DNA of 64,000 bases, from assembly GCF_900143015.1 (NCBI RefSeq), contig NZ_FSRT01000003.1:428209-492208 (forward strand), written 5' to 3'. Both the position numbers and the translations under genes were made by a program. This stretch comes from Fibrobacter sp. UWB11 (GTDB lineage: Bacteria > Fibrobacterota > Fibrobacteria > Fibrobacterales > Fibrobacteraceae). A model generated the notes under the pieces. The model was not told the DNA's origin, did no database searches, and saw only the letters and a list, made by a program, of their open reading frames with translations. Below are positions 53,354-63,603 of this stretch, one piece after another. Within the stretch, counting starts at the first letter, position 1, and each line of letters opens with the position of its first letter.

Positions 53354-54493
53354 TTACTTCCAGTCAAGAACTTCGCGGTTCCAAGAAACCGGAGAACCGG
53401 TCATGATCAAGTTCTTGTCAAAGCCGCGACCATTGCTCATCTGCTTTGCAACAAAGCCAGACTTGTACATGGTAGCCTTCTTGCCGTCCTTGTTCTTGCC
53501 ATCATAGACAATGTCAAATCCAACCCATCTGTAAAGGACAAAGCCGAAGAAGTTTCTGCGGTATTCCCAAGAGTCGCTCGTGATGATGAGCTTCTTGACC
53601 TTGTAACCCTTCACGAGAGCCTTGAGTTCCTTTTCAATCTTCGGACCCTTCCAAGTCTGCTTCGGAAGGTCTGCCATCTTGACCGGAGTCGGGCCACGCT
53701 TGATAGCTTCCTGGACTTCTTCAATCGGAGACTTGCCCACGATTTCCTTGAAGTCAGTCACTTCAACTTCGTAGAACTTTTCCGGGAAGGCAACGCCCTT
53801 GTAAACGCCCTGGTCGATATAGCCGTATCCTTCCGGCACATAGAAGAACTTGCCGCCCTTCTTGTAAACGAAAGCCATCGCAAAAGCGTTCTTGTCGTTG
53901 TACTTCATAATGGAGCCAAAGCGGTAAGCACGCACGAATTCGCTTTCGCCCTGTTCCTTGTCGGACGGGCCAATCCAGCGGGACTTGAGGTTTCTGATGT
54001 CGTTGTCCTTCGTGATCATGTAGACTTCAGCCGGCAATTCGCCTTCAACCATCGTCTTGGTGGTATCGTCGATTTTCTTCGGATCCCAGTCATACACGAG
54101 AGCCTTCGGGGTATTCGGGGTCGGGCCATCGACAACCGGCTTGCCAAAGCACTTGACACACTTTGCAACATGGTCTTTCCAGAAAATGACATTGCTATCG
54201 GCGTCCCTGTAAAGCACGTCGTAGTTCAACACGTCCGGTTCGCGTTCTTCGGCAAGTTCATCCGTGTGGATGAACACCTTGATGATGCCCTTTTCCTTGT
54301 TGTCCTTCCAGTGGTAGAAAACGCGTTCGAGGTAACGGTTAGAAATATCGGCGCCCACCGGGAGTTCGCTTCTAGCCATCGTCGGCTTGTCAGATGCCGG
54401 AGCCAAAGCGGCATCGGCAGGGACATCATCCTGAGCATTCGCCATAGAGAAGGCGAAAAGTCCTGCAGCAAGAGTCTTGAAAATCAGTTTCAT
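53354..54493 (-). CDS. Secreted or periplasmic protein of unknown function
   Basis: 379 residues from the ATG at 54493 (TAAGG about 9 bases upstream); the frame to 54517 is rejected. The signal peptide is MKLIFKTLAAGLFAFSMANA. The mature part starts with an Ala/Asp/Pro stretch and then a mixed alpha/beta body with Tyr/Trp-rich segments (RNLKSRWIGPSDKEQGESEF, FFGFVLYRWVGFDIVY). A lone pair CVKCF near residue 110 could bind a metal or form a disulfide. It has a Lys-rich, soluble composition and C-ending codons typical of strongly expressed genes here. No family recognised. It is single, with a terminator immediately after. Confidence 0.78.
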   Translation of the reverse strand: MKLIFKTLAAGLFAFSMANAQDDVPADAALAPASDKPTMARSELPVGADISNRYLERVFYHWKDNKEKGIIKVFIHTDELAEEREPDVLNYDVLYRDADSNVIFWKDHVAKCVKCFGKPVVDGPTPNTPKALVYDWDPKKIDDTTKTMVEGELPAEVYMITKDNDIRNLKSRWIGPSDKEQGESEFVRAYRFGSIMKYNDKNAFAMAFVYKKGGKFFYVPEGYGYIDQGVYKGVAFPEKFYEVEVTDFKEIVGKSPIEEVQEAIKRGPTPVKMADLPKQTWKGPKIEKELKALVKGYKVKKLIITSDSWEYRRNFFGFVLYRWVGFDIVYDGKNKDGKKATMYKSGFVAKQMSNGRGFDKNLIMTGSPVSWNREVLDWK

Positions 54494-54695
54494 TCCATTC
54501 AACCTTACGGGTTCCAAATGACAAACGACATTCCTGGCGAACCCACATTAGCCAAGAATGCGCATTTTTTTGGACAATGTAAATAAAAAAGAAACGTTTG
54601 GCAACAAATGATGACGGAATTACTACAAAAAACTTTAAAACCTTCAACACTTTTCAACATCTATCAACACCCATTGTAAATAGAAATTGGGTATA

Positions 54696-54748
54696 AAGAA
54701 AGTCCCGCATGTAACCCGTTAAGTTTCAAAGAGTTACTTTCTGCGAGG
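54696..54748 (-). terminator. Probable terminator after the giant fibro-slime gene
   Basis: A long imperfect hairpin on the minus strand: CCTCGCA-GAAA-GTAAC, loop, GTTAC-A-TGCGGGA, followed by CTTTCTTTATA. An alternative pairing, AGAAAGT / ACTTTCT, is also possible. The rest of the 54494-54777 gap is AT-rich with the promoter region of the 53354 gene. Confidence 0.45.
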
Positions 54749-54777
54749 CTTATTCTTAAACTGTTGATAAGTTGTGG

Positions 54778-57700
54778 TTATTTCTTGCCGTGGCGGCGAA
54801 TGCCCAAATTGAACGTTTCGTCAAACTTCCCGACAATATTTGTATCGGAGAAAATCTTGAACCGGAGTTTTGCAATATACACGCCCGTTCCGACAAAACG
54901 TCCCTTGTTGCTGCGAGCATCCCACATCAAGAACATATTGCCTGGATTATCCACGCAGTCTGTCCCGAAGATAGCCTTATCGCTGCAAGCCACCTCGCCC
55001 TTCTTCGAATTGACAAAATGCCCTAGGCTCGAGAAGTATTCCACTTCCCACTTGATCTTGACCTTCGAAAGCACAACGCTCCTCGGCTCATCAGAATTCA
55101 ACAGCAATGACTTGCCAACTTCGCTCAAGTCAAACGAAATCAGTTCGCCAGGGTAACCTGTTTCGGCCACGACATCTTCAATCTTCTTCGAAACGTCAAC
55201 ACGGATAGGAGCAACATTATCCTGATACGGCCACTTTTCCGGTGTCCAAGTCGCAGGGTCAATCCCGACAACGCGAGGTGTTTCGATACCCACGCGCTGT
55301 TCACCTTCAATACGACGCCACGGATTATCCACATGCGGCACATTCCCCTGCAAATCCGGCAGCACACCTGGAATCAAGCGCACCATAAAGCCCACTTCCG
55401 GAAGGACCATGCTTTCATCTCTCTTCTGGAAGATCACGTCATAATAATTGCTTTTCCTGTTCGGCGAAACGGACACAACCGAGAGAAGCATCGGATTTAC
55501 CAATTCTCCCGTCTTGTCCTTAAACTCCAGGAACTGCAACCCATTGAGTATATCCGCTTGCGTTGCCTCGCTGATATACACCGTCAGCTTGTTCACAGAT
55601 TCACCCATCGGTTTCACAATCGGCTTATCCACAAGAATAGCGCCCATACGGTCTTCAATGGCGAGCCCGTCCAAGCTGAGCTGCGTCATCTGTCCCGTTT
55701 CCTTATCCATGTACGTGTAATGGTACCTGAATGATCCCTGATACGGATCCTTTGCATCGCCCGTAAAGACTTTATCCAACAAACTATCCGCTTGAATAGC
55801 CAAACTCTTTTCATCCTGCATCAGCATGACCACATTTTGTACAGAGGCCACCGTATGCCAATCGTCGCTACCAAAAGACCATGCGATTGTATCTGGAATA
55901 GTCTCGCCAAACGGCTTGTTGAACACAACTGCAATGCTATCGAGTACACCATCGCCATTGCGGTCATGAGCTTCGCCCAAACTTGCAAACGGTACCGGAG
56001 GCTCCTTAAAGTGGATATTCTTCCACGTAATAACATTTGCGACACCGCTTCCAGAAATTTCAAAGCTTGCATTCGTTACCGAAGAATCGCCGACAACATA
56101 GAACTTGGCAACACCCGTTGAATCAGTAATCAACTTGTTCACCCTTTGCTTCTTTTCGTCCAAGAAACTGATCGGGAACGAAGTATTCAAATCCAAAACC
56201 GCAAAGCAGTCCGTGCAAAGATGGGATATATAGAACACACCCACTTGCAAGGGGATTGTATCCGGGTACGCCACATGCGTAAGGAGAGTATCGTTTGCAG
56301 TACCATCAAACGGAAGGCCGCGCAAGCTAATGCCCATCGGATCAAAAGCCTTGATAGAATCTGGGCTGTTAAACACATCAATGAACGCAATATCCGGAAG
56401 CGGATAAGCCGGCACCGTAAAAAACACTTCGCTAGACTGGGTCATATCGCTAGCCAAGAAGAACTGTAACATGTAAGAGCCCGGTGCCAAAGAACGGTTA
56501 CGCACAATTTCCATCGTATCAATCACAAAGCCAGCCATGTTGGCATCAATATTGATACCCACAATAGTTCCCGGCAAAAGTTCCATGCCATCCGGCGGAA
56601 TCCTTTCATCATCGCCAAACAGCACAAACGAAGATTGCGCAGGCATCGTATCGATTTTCGAAGTGCTCGACACGTCACAACTGATCGATTCATCCATCAG
56701 CAATTGCAAAATGGTATACTTAATCGTTCCGTCCGTTGTCTTTTCTTCGACAGGGTAATACGTCTTTTGCGTCTGCAAGTTGATAGACGTACGCATCTTG
56801 AAGTTCGAACCCGTTGCATTGCGTTCCGAGAAGAAGATATGGAACGGATATTCACGACCTTCAACAAGCTTTAACGAAGGATCGTTCTGTCCAATCGTAT
56901 CCAAGTTCACGCCGCCTTCTACAGGGCTATGGCAACCGCCGATATCCACGACAAGACGGTTGTTAATAAACACCCACACGTCATCGTCACCACGGAATTC
57001 AAAGTACTGGCCCTTCACATACTTGAACTGCGCCGAGACCTTCATCGCAAAACTGTAATTGTGACGGCAACCACTGATGTTCCAGTCAAACTTCGGATTC
57101 AAAACCTTCTTTGCCGAATCAAGGTACTGCAAATCATCAATCGGATAAAATCCCGGATTAATCGTATCGTTGCAATCACCTTCCTCATTCGTAAAGTCAG
57201 CCTGCCAGAAACCTTCTTCATCAAGCGTCAAATTGATATCGCGGCAAACACCATTCTTGTATTCGTTGCCAGCAGCATCTTTTGCCACCACCTGCGGAAT
57301 AAACCACTTCTCGATTTCACGCGCTGCAGAACACTGACCCCACGGATAAACGAGCGAATCCACACGCGCAGGGGCTCCATTTACAAGTGTATCCTGCACC
57401 ATGCCAAGCACATGACCTGAACATGTCTTAAATTCAGCGAGAGCTCCATTTTGGTCAAGTCCCATAACGGTGGTATATTCGCTACCACCATAAATGTTAC
57501 CAAAGTCCACGTCAATGCTATCGTGATAACTTTCACCAGCCCAGTCCACAACAAGCGCCGAAATCTTGAGCGATGGACAAATGCCAAGAATGCCCGGATA
57601 GCGAGTCGTATCGGCAGGTTCATAACGCTGTTTCGGGTTCGGGTAAACCCAAACCGTGTCATGCGTTGCCATTAAAGAATCCAGCGAAATCAGGGAATCC

Positions 57701-59058
57701 AGTACGTCTATTTCCGGAACAACACCCTTGCCACCGTAGCGTTCCATGCCAAAAGTCTGCTTAAAGTAAACGCGCCAATCGGTCGCATGCTTATAAACGG
57801 TACCCGTGTACCAGCCACAAGTATCCGTAAGCGGCCCCATCTTGATGACATCGCCAGTCGATTCAATCACCATGGACGGTGACTGATTTTCCCACGGACT
57901 CTTCAAGCGAACCACTTTAGGTTCCGGCGGATAGAAAACCAAATCAAGCGTTTCCAACGCAGTCGTCGTATAAAGCCAGGTTTCATAAATTCCGGTCGGG
58001 AAAAGTTCGCTTGCACGCGGGCGGGATGCTTCCGGGAAATACGGATGCTGCGGCCAGTCATTCTTGCCACGCAGAATCTGGACAAACGTCATCGCCGAAT
58101 TCCATTGCGACGAACCGACAACAGAATCAGCAAAATCGATATGGCGCCAATACTTGTATTCGCCTTCGGTGCTGAGTCCCGTCGGTTCATTCAAAATGTT
58201 ATTATCAATCTTGATAAAGAACGTGCTATCGCGATATGTCGAATTTGTGCGCCACGGATGATAAATGTGCAAACGGCGGGTCGGGTCAAAACATTCACCC
58301 GGAGTTCCAATTTCAGCAGTAACTACAGGATTTTCTACCGTACCATCCACAAATAAAGTATCTTGCGTCTGGAGAAGCGAGCCAAAAACAACAAAAGAAT
58401 CCCTATCTGCCGGAACAACGTACCACGGCGCCTTGTAACGCGTAAAGTACCCTGCCGAAATCGGATTGGACGCAATCATGGAAGGTGTCAAAGCGCCATA
58501 GAACCAGCCGCACTTTTCCTCGTCACCCTCGTTAAAACGCATCAGCACGGTATCAGCGCCAAAAACCAACTGCGGCAAGACCTTGTTGCCCCAAGGGCTC
58601 TTGAACCACACAATCTTGGAACCCGGAGCCATGAAAGACTTTTCATAAGATCTGCCGGCGTCATCCGTATAAAGCCAAATTTCCGTTTCGGTACCAAAGA
58701 ACGCCGTAATCCTGTTCTTGCCGCCACCAGTCCACGAAACACAGTTATTGTTATTGTAGTTATTGTCGTCAGTGTTGGGGCAAGCCTTAAACTCAAAGTC
58801 CTGCCAGTCCTGGAAATCAGCAATCGACTTGCCTTCCCAAGTGTAAACGTACCAGTTATCACCTTCGCTCTTCATCATTGTACGGGAGTTAGCGCCAAAA
58901 CCCGGATTGTAATCCGTCACGCCACCGACAATATGCGGAGTATAGCTTGAAGCCGTTGCATCATTGCGGAACGGCGACTGCAAATGAATTGTCAAATCAG
59001 CCCATGCAGAGACAACAAGTGTCAAAGAGGCTACAATACCCAAACAACAGTGTTTCAT
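54778..59058 (-). CDS. Giant secreted fibro-slime protein
   Basis: 1426 residues. The signal peptide is MKHCCLGIVASLTLVVSAWA. The N-terminal half has repeated units with SKIVWFKSPWGNKVLPQLVF / CGWFYGAL and VRLKSPWENQSPSMVI / CGWYTGTVY, which may be carbohydrate-binding. The fibro-slime core at about 675-765 has VKGQYFEFRGDDDVWVFINN, RLVVDIGG, EYPFHIFFSERNATGSNF and MRTSINLQ. The end holds a FlgD-like Ig motif (FLMWDARSNKGRFVGTGVYI, AKLRFKIFSD) and a basic tail (GIRRHGKK). It is a paralogue of the gene at 59218-63549, in tandem, with its own promoter. It is probably exported to the cell surface or matrix, where adhesion to plant fibre is the likely role by analogy with F. succinogenes. Confidence 0.9.
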   Translation of the reverse strand: MKHCCLGIVASLTLVVSAWADLTIHLQSPFRNDATASSYTPHIVGGVTDYNPGFGANSRTMMKSEGDNWYVYTWEGKSIADFQDWQDFEFKACPNTDDNNYNNNNCVSWTGGGKNRITAFFGTETEIWLYTDDAGRSYEKSFMAPGSKIVWFKSPWGNKVLPQLVFGADTVLMRFNEGDEEKCGWFYGALTPSMIASNPISAGYFTRYKAPWYVVPADRDSFVVFGSLLQTQDTLFVDGTVENPVVTAEIGTPGECFDPTRRLHIYHPWRTNSTYRDSTFFIKIDNNILNEPTGLSTEGEYKYWRHIDFADSVVGSSQWNSAMTFVQILRGKNDWPQHPYFPEASRPRASELFPTGIYETWLYTTTALETLDLVFYPPEPKVVRLKSPWENQSPSMVIESTGDVIKMGPLTDTCGWYTGTVYKHATDWRVYFKQTFGMERYGGKGVVPEIDVLDSLISLDSLMATHDTVWVYPNPKQRYEPADTTRYPGILGICPSLKISALVVDWAGESYHDSIDVDFGNIYGGSEYTTVMGLDQNGALAEFKTCSGHVLGMVQDTLVNGAPARVDSLVYPWGQCSAAREIEKWFIPQVVAKDAAGNEYKNGVCRDINLTLDEEGFWQADFTNEEGDCNDTINPGFYPIDDLQYLDSAKKVLNPKFDWNISGCRHNYSFAMKVSAQFKYVKGQYFEFRGDDDVWVFINNRLVVDIGGCHSPVEGGVNLDTIGQNDPSLKLVEGREYPFHIFFSERNATGSNFKMRTSINLQTQKTYYPVEEKTTDGTIKYTILQLLMDESISCDVSSTSKIDTMPAQSSFVLFGDDERIPPDGMELLPGTIVGINIDANMAGFVIDTMEIVRNRSLAPGSYMLQFFLASDMTQSSEVFFTVPAYPLPDIAFIDVFNSPDSIKAFDPMGISLRGLPFDGTANDTLLTHVAYPDTIPLQVGVFYISHLCTDCFAVLDLNTSFPISFLDEKKQRVNKLITDSTGVAKFYVVGDSSVTNASFEISGSGVANVITWKNIHFKEPPVPFASLGEAHDRNGDGVLDSIAVVFNKPFGETIPDTIAWSFGSDDWHTVASVQNVVMLMQDEKSLAIQADSLLDKVFTGDAKDPYQGSFRYHYTYMDKETGQMTQLSLDGLAIEDRMGAILVDKPIVKPMGESVNKLTVYISEATQADILNGLQFLEFKDKTGELVNPMLLSVVSVSPNRKSNYYDVIFQKRDESMVLPEVGFMVRLIPGVLPDLQGNVPHVDNPWRRIEGEQRVGIETPRVVGIDPATWTPEKWPYQDNVAPIRVDVSKKIEDVVAETGYPGELISFDLSEVGKSLLLNSDEPRSVVLSKVKIKWEVEYFSSLGHFVNSKKGEVACSDKAIFGTDCVDNPGNMFLMWDARSNKGRFVGTGVYIAKLRFKIFSDTNIVGKFDETFNLGIRRHGKK

Positions 59059-59074
59059 TCAACACCCTCTTTAT

Positions 59075-59106
59075 TCTTCCCACACTTCTGTTTAAAGATA
59101 TATTCA
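59075..59106 (-). promoter_or_regulatory. Probable promoter of the 54778 fibro-slime gene, shared motif
   Basis: Minus strand: ATATATCTTTAAACAGAAGTGTGGGAAGAATAA in outline (ATATATCTTT at 59097-59106 region, then AACAGAAGTGTGG). The same order, ATATATTTTTAC-AAACAGGGTGTGG, precedes the sister gene at 63571-63603, so the promoters are probably duplicated with the genes and co-regulated. Confidence 0.55.
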
Positions 59107-59171
59107 ATTCAAGGAATTACACACTTCATAATGAAAAAAAAGCCTTTTTTAATGAATCAGCCGCCGCATAC

Positions 59172-59196
59172 AAAAAAGGCCGGAACAATGTCCGGC
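59172..59196 (-). terminator. Intrinsic terminator after the 59218 gene
   Basis: 6-bp GC stem GCCGGA / TCCGGC with a 6-base loop (59179-59196) followed on the minus strand by TTTTTTGTATG. Confidence 0.85.
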
Positions 59197-59217
59197 ACTT
59201 TTATATCCTAAAAAAAG

Positions 59218-62200
59218 TTATTTGATTTTCTTGGTCTTGGTCGCGTATTTGTCGTTACGGCGGATACCGAACGTGAACGTTTCTTCGCCCTTGCCCACGA
59301 CATCCTTATCCGAGAATATCTTGAACTTGAACTTGGCAATATAGACACCTGTTCCGACCATACGGCCCTTATCGCTCATGGCATCCCACTTGAAGAACAT
59401 GTTGCCTGCATTCTGGATACAGTCTGTTCCAAAGATGGACTTGTCGTTGCAAGCGAATTCATTCTTCACCCAGTTCACATATTGACCCAGGCTCGAGAAG
59501 AATTCAATATCCCATTTCACCTTGACCTTGCTCAAGACTTCATTGTATTCAGGAGTGCCCGGCTTTACGTTACCTGCACCGAACACTTGAGTCGTTGCAT
59601 AATCGTTAAGTTGGAACTTCACCAACACGCCCGGCAAGCCTTCCTGTTCAATGATTTCCTTAATCGTGAGGTTTTCATCGACACGGATTGGAATCACATC
59701 GTTTGTATCACCCGGCCACGGATTTTCTTCCGTAAACATGCCCGGGTTCACCGTTACGACTTTCGGACGTTCCGTTTCGAGCGGCTGTTCACCTTCGATA
59801 CGGCGCCACGGATTATTTTCGTGCGGTGTATTGCCATTCAAATCCGGCAAGAGTCCCGGGATAAGGCGAATCTTGAAGCCCACTTCCGGTACAATCAAGT
59901 CCATTGTCTTTTGGAACATCAAATCATAGAAGTCGCTTACACCCACCGGAGATGCAGATACAACCTTGTACTTCGACGGATCGACAAAATTATCGTTCTT
60001 GTCTCTTAATTCAATAAAGTGCGGAGTACCAATGGATGAATTATCGCAACCTTCCGAAAGCTGGATTGTCACCTTGACCATCTTATCCGACACAATCTTG
60101 AGCATCGGCTTTTCAAGCATGATAGCACCGATCTTGTCCTGAATCTTTGTAAACAGCGTTTCCGATTCCTGAGTCGATCCAGATGCTTCGTCCATATAGA
60201 TGTAATGGTAACGGAAATTGCCATCGACGATCGTCTTGGATTCACCCGTATAGACAGAGTCAATCAATTTCTCGGCGGTAATGACAACCGTAGAGTCATT
60301 CTTGACCATTTTCGCAATATCTTCAAAGGAATTGTATTCATGCCAATCCTTGCTGCCAAAGTTCCATGCAATTGCATCCAAGTCATGTTCACGAAGAGCA
60401 TCGAACTCGAACGGAACAAAGATACTATCTGCGATGCCATCGCCATTGCGGTCATAAATGCTTCCCGTCTTTGCAAGAGGCACTTCAGGATCCTTAAAGT
60501 TGATATTATCCCACTTAAGTGCATTCTCGACACCGCTAATACCAACAACACTGAACGATGCCCCGCTGACGGCTCCTTCGCCAACAACATAGAAACGTGC
60601 AACACCCGTTTCATCAGTTTCAATAGTATTAATCTGCTGGTCCATTTCGTTGTAGAAAGCCACACGAGCATCGGTCGGCTTCAAATCCAGCATAACCAAG
60701 CAGTCCGTGCAAATGTTGCCCATATACGTCACCATAATTTCAAGGTATTTCATTTCCGGATAAGGTACATGAGTCATCAATGTATCGTTCTTGCCCGTTA
60801 TAACCGTTTCGCCTCGCAGCGTCTTGTTGGTCGGATCAAACACTTTCAAGGTACCATCTGCAGACGGATTGAACACATCGACAAATGCGATTTGCGGCTT
60901 CGGATATTCCGGAATGACGAATTCATAGGAATCATTCAAGCTCATATCCGTTTCGAGATAGAAGAACAAGACATAGTTACCCGGAGCGAGCGAACGCTGC
61001 TTTACAATTTCGTCAATATTGATGTTAAAGCTGGATCTGTCTTCGTTAATCAAGATACCGCCAAAATTGAGGCCAACAGCAAGTTCTGCAGCTTCGGACA
61101 AATTACCGCCATCAAGATAGAATACAGATGGTGCTTCCGTAATTTCAGCTTCAATTTTAGCATTCGGGTCGCAGCTAATTGCCTTGGCATCCATTTTCAG
61201 CTTGAGAATACCCGTAATATCATTTTTCTTAGTATCATCAACCGTAGTCAAGTAAGTGTTCTGCTTCTGCAAGTTGATGGACGTGCGCATCTTAAAGTTA
61301 GAACCCGTCGCCTGTCGTTCGGCATAGAAAATATGGAACGGATATTCACGGCCTTCCTTCAAATTAAGCGTATCGAGGTCAACAGCGCCTTCCACCTTAT
61401 CGTGGATACCACCGATATCCACGACGAGCCTGTTGTTGATAAACACCCAGACGTCATCGTCGCCACGGAATTCAAAGTACTGGCCCTTCACATATTTGAA
61501 ACTTGCAGAAACGGACATCGCAAAGCCATAATTGTGGAAGCAAGTATCTCCCGGTTGAGGAGTTTGATGTCCAGTAAATGGATTTATGACAATCCAGTCA
61601 AATTTTGGGTTCTTTACAGTCTTTGCCGAATCAAGATATTCAAAGTCATCCAAGAAGAAGAATCCCGGGCTTTCAGGATCATTGCAATTACCGGATTCAT
61701 TCGTGTAATCAGCATACCAGAAGCCTTCATCATCAAGTTCTAGAGGAATATCCTTACACACAGCATTCGTATATTCTTTACCACCAACTATAGCAACAAC
61801 TTCTGGCTTAAACCATTTATCAATTTCATGACCAGCAGCGCACTTATTCCACGGAAACTTCGTCGAATCCACACGAGCCGGGTAGCCATCTACAAGTGTT
61901 TGCTGGACCATTCCCGTAATTTTTTCACCCGTATTGCAAGTACTATCGTTTCCCACCTTCGTGTACTTGTTACCCATCCATGCTCTACCAAAGTCGATAT
62001 CAATGCTGTCATGGAAACTTTCACTAGCCCAGTCAATAAGCCTTGCAGAAATTTTCATACGAGGACATTCACCAAGACGACCCACCGGGTATATCGAAGA
62101 TGCGTTCGGACGGCTATAGCTCTTATTTTTATCAGACGGATAGACCCAAGCCGTATCATGCTTGCTCATCAACGAATCAAGATTTACAAGGACTTCAACA

Positions 62201-63549
62201 TCATTACCCTCACGGATAACACCTGTCATATCATACTTTTCAAGTCCAAAACTCTGCTTGAAGTAAACCTTCCAATCTGCAGCATGCTTATAGTAAACAC
62301 CTTCGAACCAACCGCATGTATCATTCGAGAACGTAGACATTTTCACGATATCATTATTTGCATCAACAACAAATGAAGTCGGCGTATTCTTCCAGGGGCT
62401 CAACAAACGCACAATCTTACGTTCAAGCGGAGCATAGGAAATATCCACATCTTCCATCTTAGAACTGGTAAAGAACCAAGCTTCATAAACGCCAGACGGG
62501 AAAAAGTCGGTCACTACAGGACGTTTGTTATCACTGAAATAATGAATCTTTATATTCTCTTTAAAGCTACGGGTAATCTGAACCTTAGCATCCGCAGAAT
62601 GCCATGCTGCAGACGTAGCGACATCTTCCGGGAACGTCATGGAAAGCCAGTATTTATAGTCTTTGTCAAAAGCAAGACCATCCAAAGCAGGACCAGCGAC
62701 CTTTCCATCGGTACCAGCAACAGAATCTTGCCAAACGCCATCGATAGTCAAGTAAACGGTACTATCGCGATAGACGCTATTATTACGCCAAGGATTATAG
62801 ACATGCAAAACACGATTCTTATCGAAACACTCACCGGCCGTACCGGCCTTATTGCTAACGGAAGGCGTTGCCAAAGTACCGTCAACGTAGACAGTATCTT
62901 TCTTTAGCGCATTTTCCAAATCGATAATCTGCTTTTTGTCTTCGGGAACAGACATCCACGGAGCATTGTAGCGATTAAAGTGCGCCGTATGCAGCACATA
63001 TTTTTTCAACACTTCAGCAGAAATGGGAGCGTAGAACCATCCACATTTATCAGTATCTTCCGAAGGATGCATCAAGAGAGTATCTTGCTCAAAGATCATC
63101 TGCGGGAGAGCTTTATTGCCCCACGGACTTTTGAACCAAACAATCTTTGATTCCAGAGCAGCAAAAGACTTCGAAACCTTTCCCGTAGTTTCATCTACAT
63201 AAATCCAGGCTTCATTACTCCCCTCAAAAAAATCACGGACATTAAAAGTAACGCCATCGCCAACATCGAGACAATCAGCATTATTACATTTCACAATGCT
63301 AAAAGTATCAGATGCCTTAAAATCAGAAAGCGATCCTTTCAAAGTAAAGGAATACCGCGCATCGGTTACCTGCTGCATCATGGTAGAAGATGTAAGAGAT
63401 ACATCAGGTTTTCCTGAATTAAGAAGAAGATGTGGAGTATATGCTACGTCTGCATTTTTAAAATTCGACTGTATGTAAACAGTCAAATCAGCAAAAGCAG
63501 AGGACGCGAAGGCGCCGAAAACACAAAAAGCTAAATACAGGTGTCTCAT
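59218..63549 (-). CDS. Giant secreted fibro-slime protein, paralogue of 54778-59058
   Basis: 1443 residues from the ATG at 63549, which begins the signal peptide MRHLYLAFCVFGAFASSAFA; the longer frame to 63654 is rejected. It has the same order of parts as its neighbour: SKIVWFKSPWGNKALPQMIF / CGWFYAPI, IVRLLSPWKNTPTSFVV / CGWFEGVYY, the fibro-slime core at about 683-760 (YVKGQYFEFRGDDDVWVFIN, HIFYAERQATGSNF), a FlgD-like Ig end (FFKWDAMSDKGRMVGTGVYI) and a basic tail (GIRRNDKYATKTKKIK). A short extra stretch, NPFTGHQTPQPGDTC, before the core is absent from the paralogue. The region coding for the core is nearly identical in DNA between the two genes, while the flanks differ. Surface or matrix adhesin by analogy with F. 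succinogenes. Confidence 0.9.
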   Translation of the reverse strand: MRHLYLAFCVFGAFASSAFADLTVYIQSNFKNADVAYTPHLLLNSGKPDVSLTSSTMMQQVTDARYSFTLKGSLSDFKASDTFSIVKCNNADCLDVGDGVTFNVRDFFEGSNEAWIYVDETTGKVSKSFAALESKIVWFKSPWGNKALPQMIFEQDTLLMHPSEDTDKCGWFYAPISAEVLKKYVLHTAHFNRYNAPWMSVPEDKKQIIDLENALKKDTVYVDGTLATPSVSNKAGTAGECFDKNRVLHVYNPWRNNSVYRDSTVYLTIDGVWQDSVAGTDGKVAGPALDGLAFDKDYKYWLSMTFPEDVATSAAWHSADAKVQITRSFKENIKIHYFSDNKRPVVTDFFPSGVYEAWFFTSSKMEDVDISYAPLERKIVRLLSPWKNTPTSFVVDANNDIVKMSTFSNDTCGWFEGVYYKHAADWKVYFKQSFGLEKYDMTGVIREGNDVEVLVNLDSLMSKHDTAWVYPSDKNKSYSRPNASSIYPVGRLGECPRMKISARLIDWASESFHDSIDIDFGRAWMGNKYTKVGNDSTCNTGEKITGMVQQTLVDGYPARVDSTKFPWNKCAAGHEIDKWFKPEVVAIVGGKEYTNAVCKDIPLELDDEGFWYADYTNESGNCNDPESPGFFFLDDFEYLDSAKTVKNPKFDWIVINPFTGHQTPQPGDTCFHNYGFAMSVSASFKYVKGQYFEFRGDDDVWVFINNRLVVDIGGIHDKVEGAVDLDTLNLKEGREYPFHIFYAERQATGSNFKMRTSINLQKQNTYLTTVDDTKKNDITGILKLKMDAKAISCDPNAKIEAEITEAPSVFYLDGGNLSEAAELAVGLNFGGILINEDRSSFNINIDEIVKQRSLAPGNYVLFFYLETDMSLNDSYEFVIPEYPKPQIAFVDVFNPSADGTLKVFDPTNKTLRGETVITGKNDTLMTHVPYPEMKYLEIMVTYMGNICTDCLVMLDLKPTDARVAFYNEMDQQINTIETDETGVARFYVVGEGAVSGASFSVVGISGVENALKWDNINFKDPEVPLAKTGSIYDRNGDGIADSIFVPFEFDALREHDLDAIAWNFGSKDWHEYNSFEDIAKMVKNDSTVVITAEKLIDSVYTGESKTIVDGNFRYHYIYMDEASGSTQESETLFTKIQDKIGAIMLEKPMLKIVSDKMVKVTIQLSEGCDNSSIGTPHFIELRDKNDNFVDPSKYKVVSASPVGVSDFYDLMFQKTMDLIVPEVGFKIRLIPGLLPDLNGNTPHENNPWRRIEGEQPLETERPKVVTVNPGMFTEENPWPGDTNDVIPIRVDENLTIKEIIEQEGLPGVLVKFQLNDYATTQVFGAGNVKPGTPEYNEVLSKVKVKWDIEFFSSLGQYVNWVKNEFACNDKSIFGTDCIQNAGNMFFKWDAMSDKGRMVGTGVYIAKFKFKIFSDKDVVGKGEETFTFGIRRNDKYATKTKKIK

Positions 63550-63570
63550 AAAAACACTCACTTTCTCTCG

Positions 63571-63603
63571 GTTATTCCACACCCTGTTTGTAAAAATATA
63601 TCT
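63571..63603 (-). promoter_or_regulatory. Probable promoter of the 59218 fibro-slime gene, shared motif
   Basis: Minus strand: ATATATTTTTAC (63590-63602 region) then AAACAGGGTGTGGAATAA. It is collinear with the sequence before the sister gene at 59075-59106, a likely shared -7 region plus leader. Confidence 0.55.

Noticed and set aside
52625..54586. 653-residue plus-strand reading frame
   Set aside because: Antisense to the ABC-F gene and the 53354 gene. It crosses a terminator and has no domain signal.
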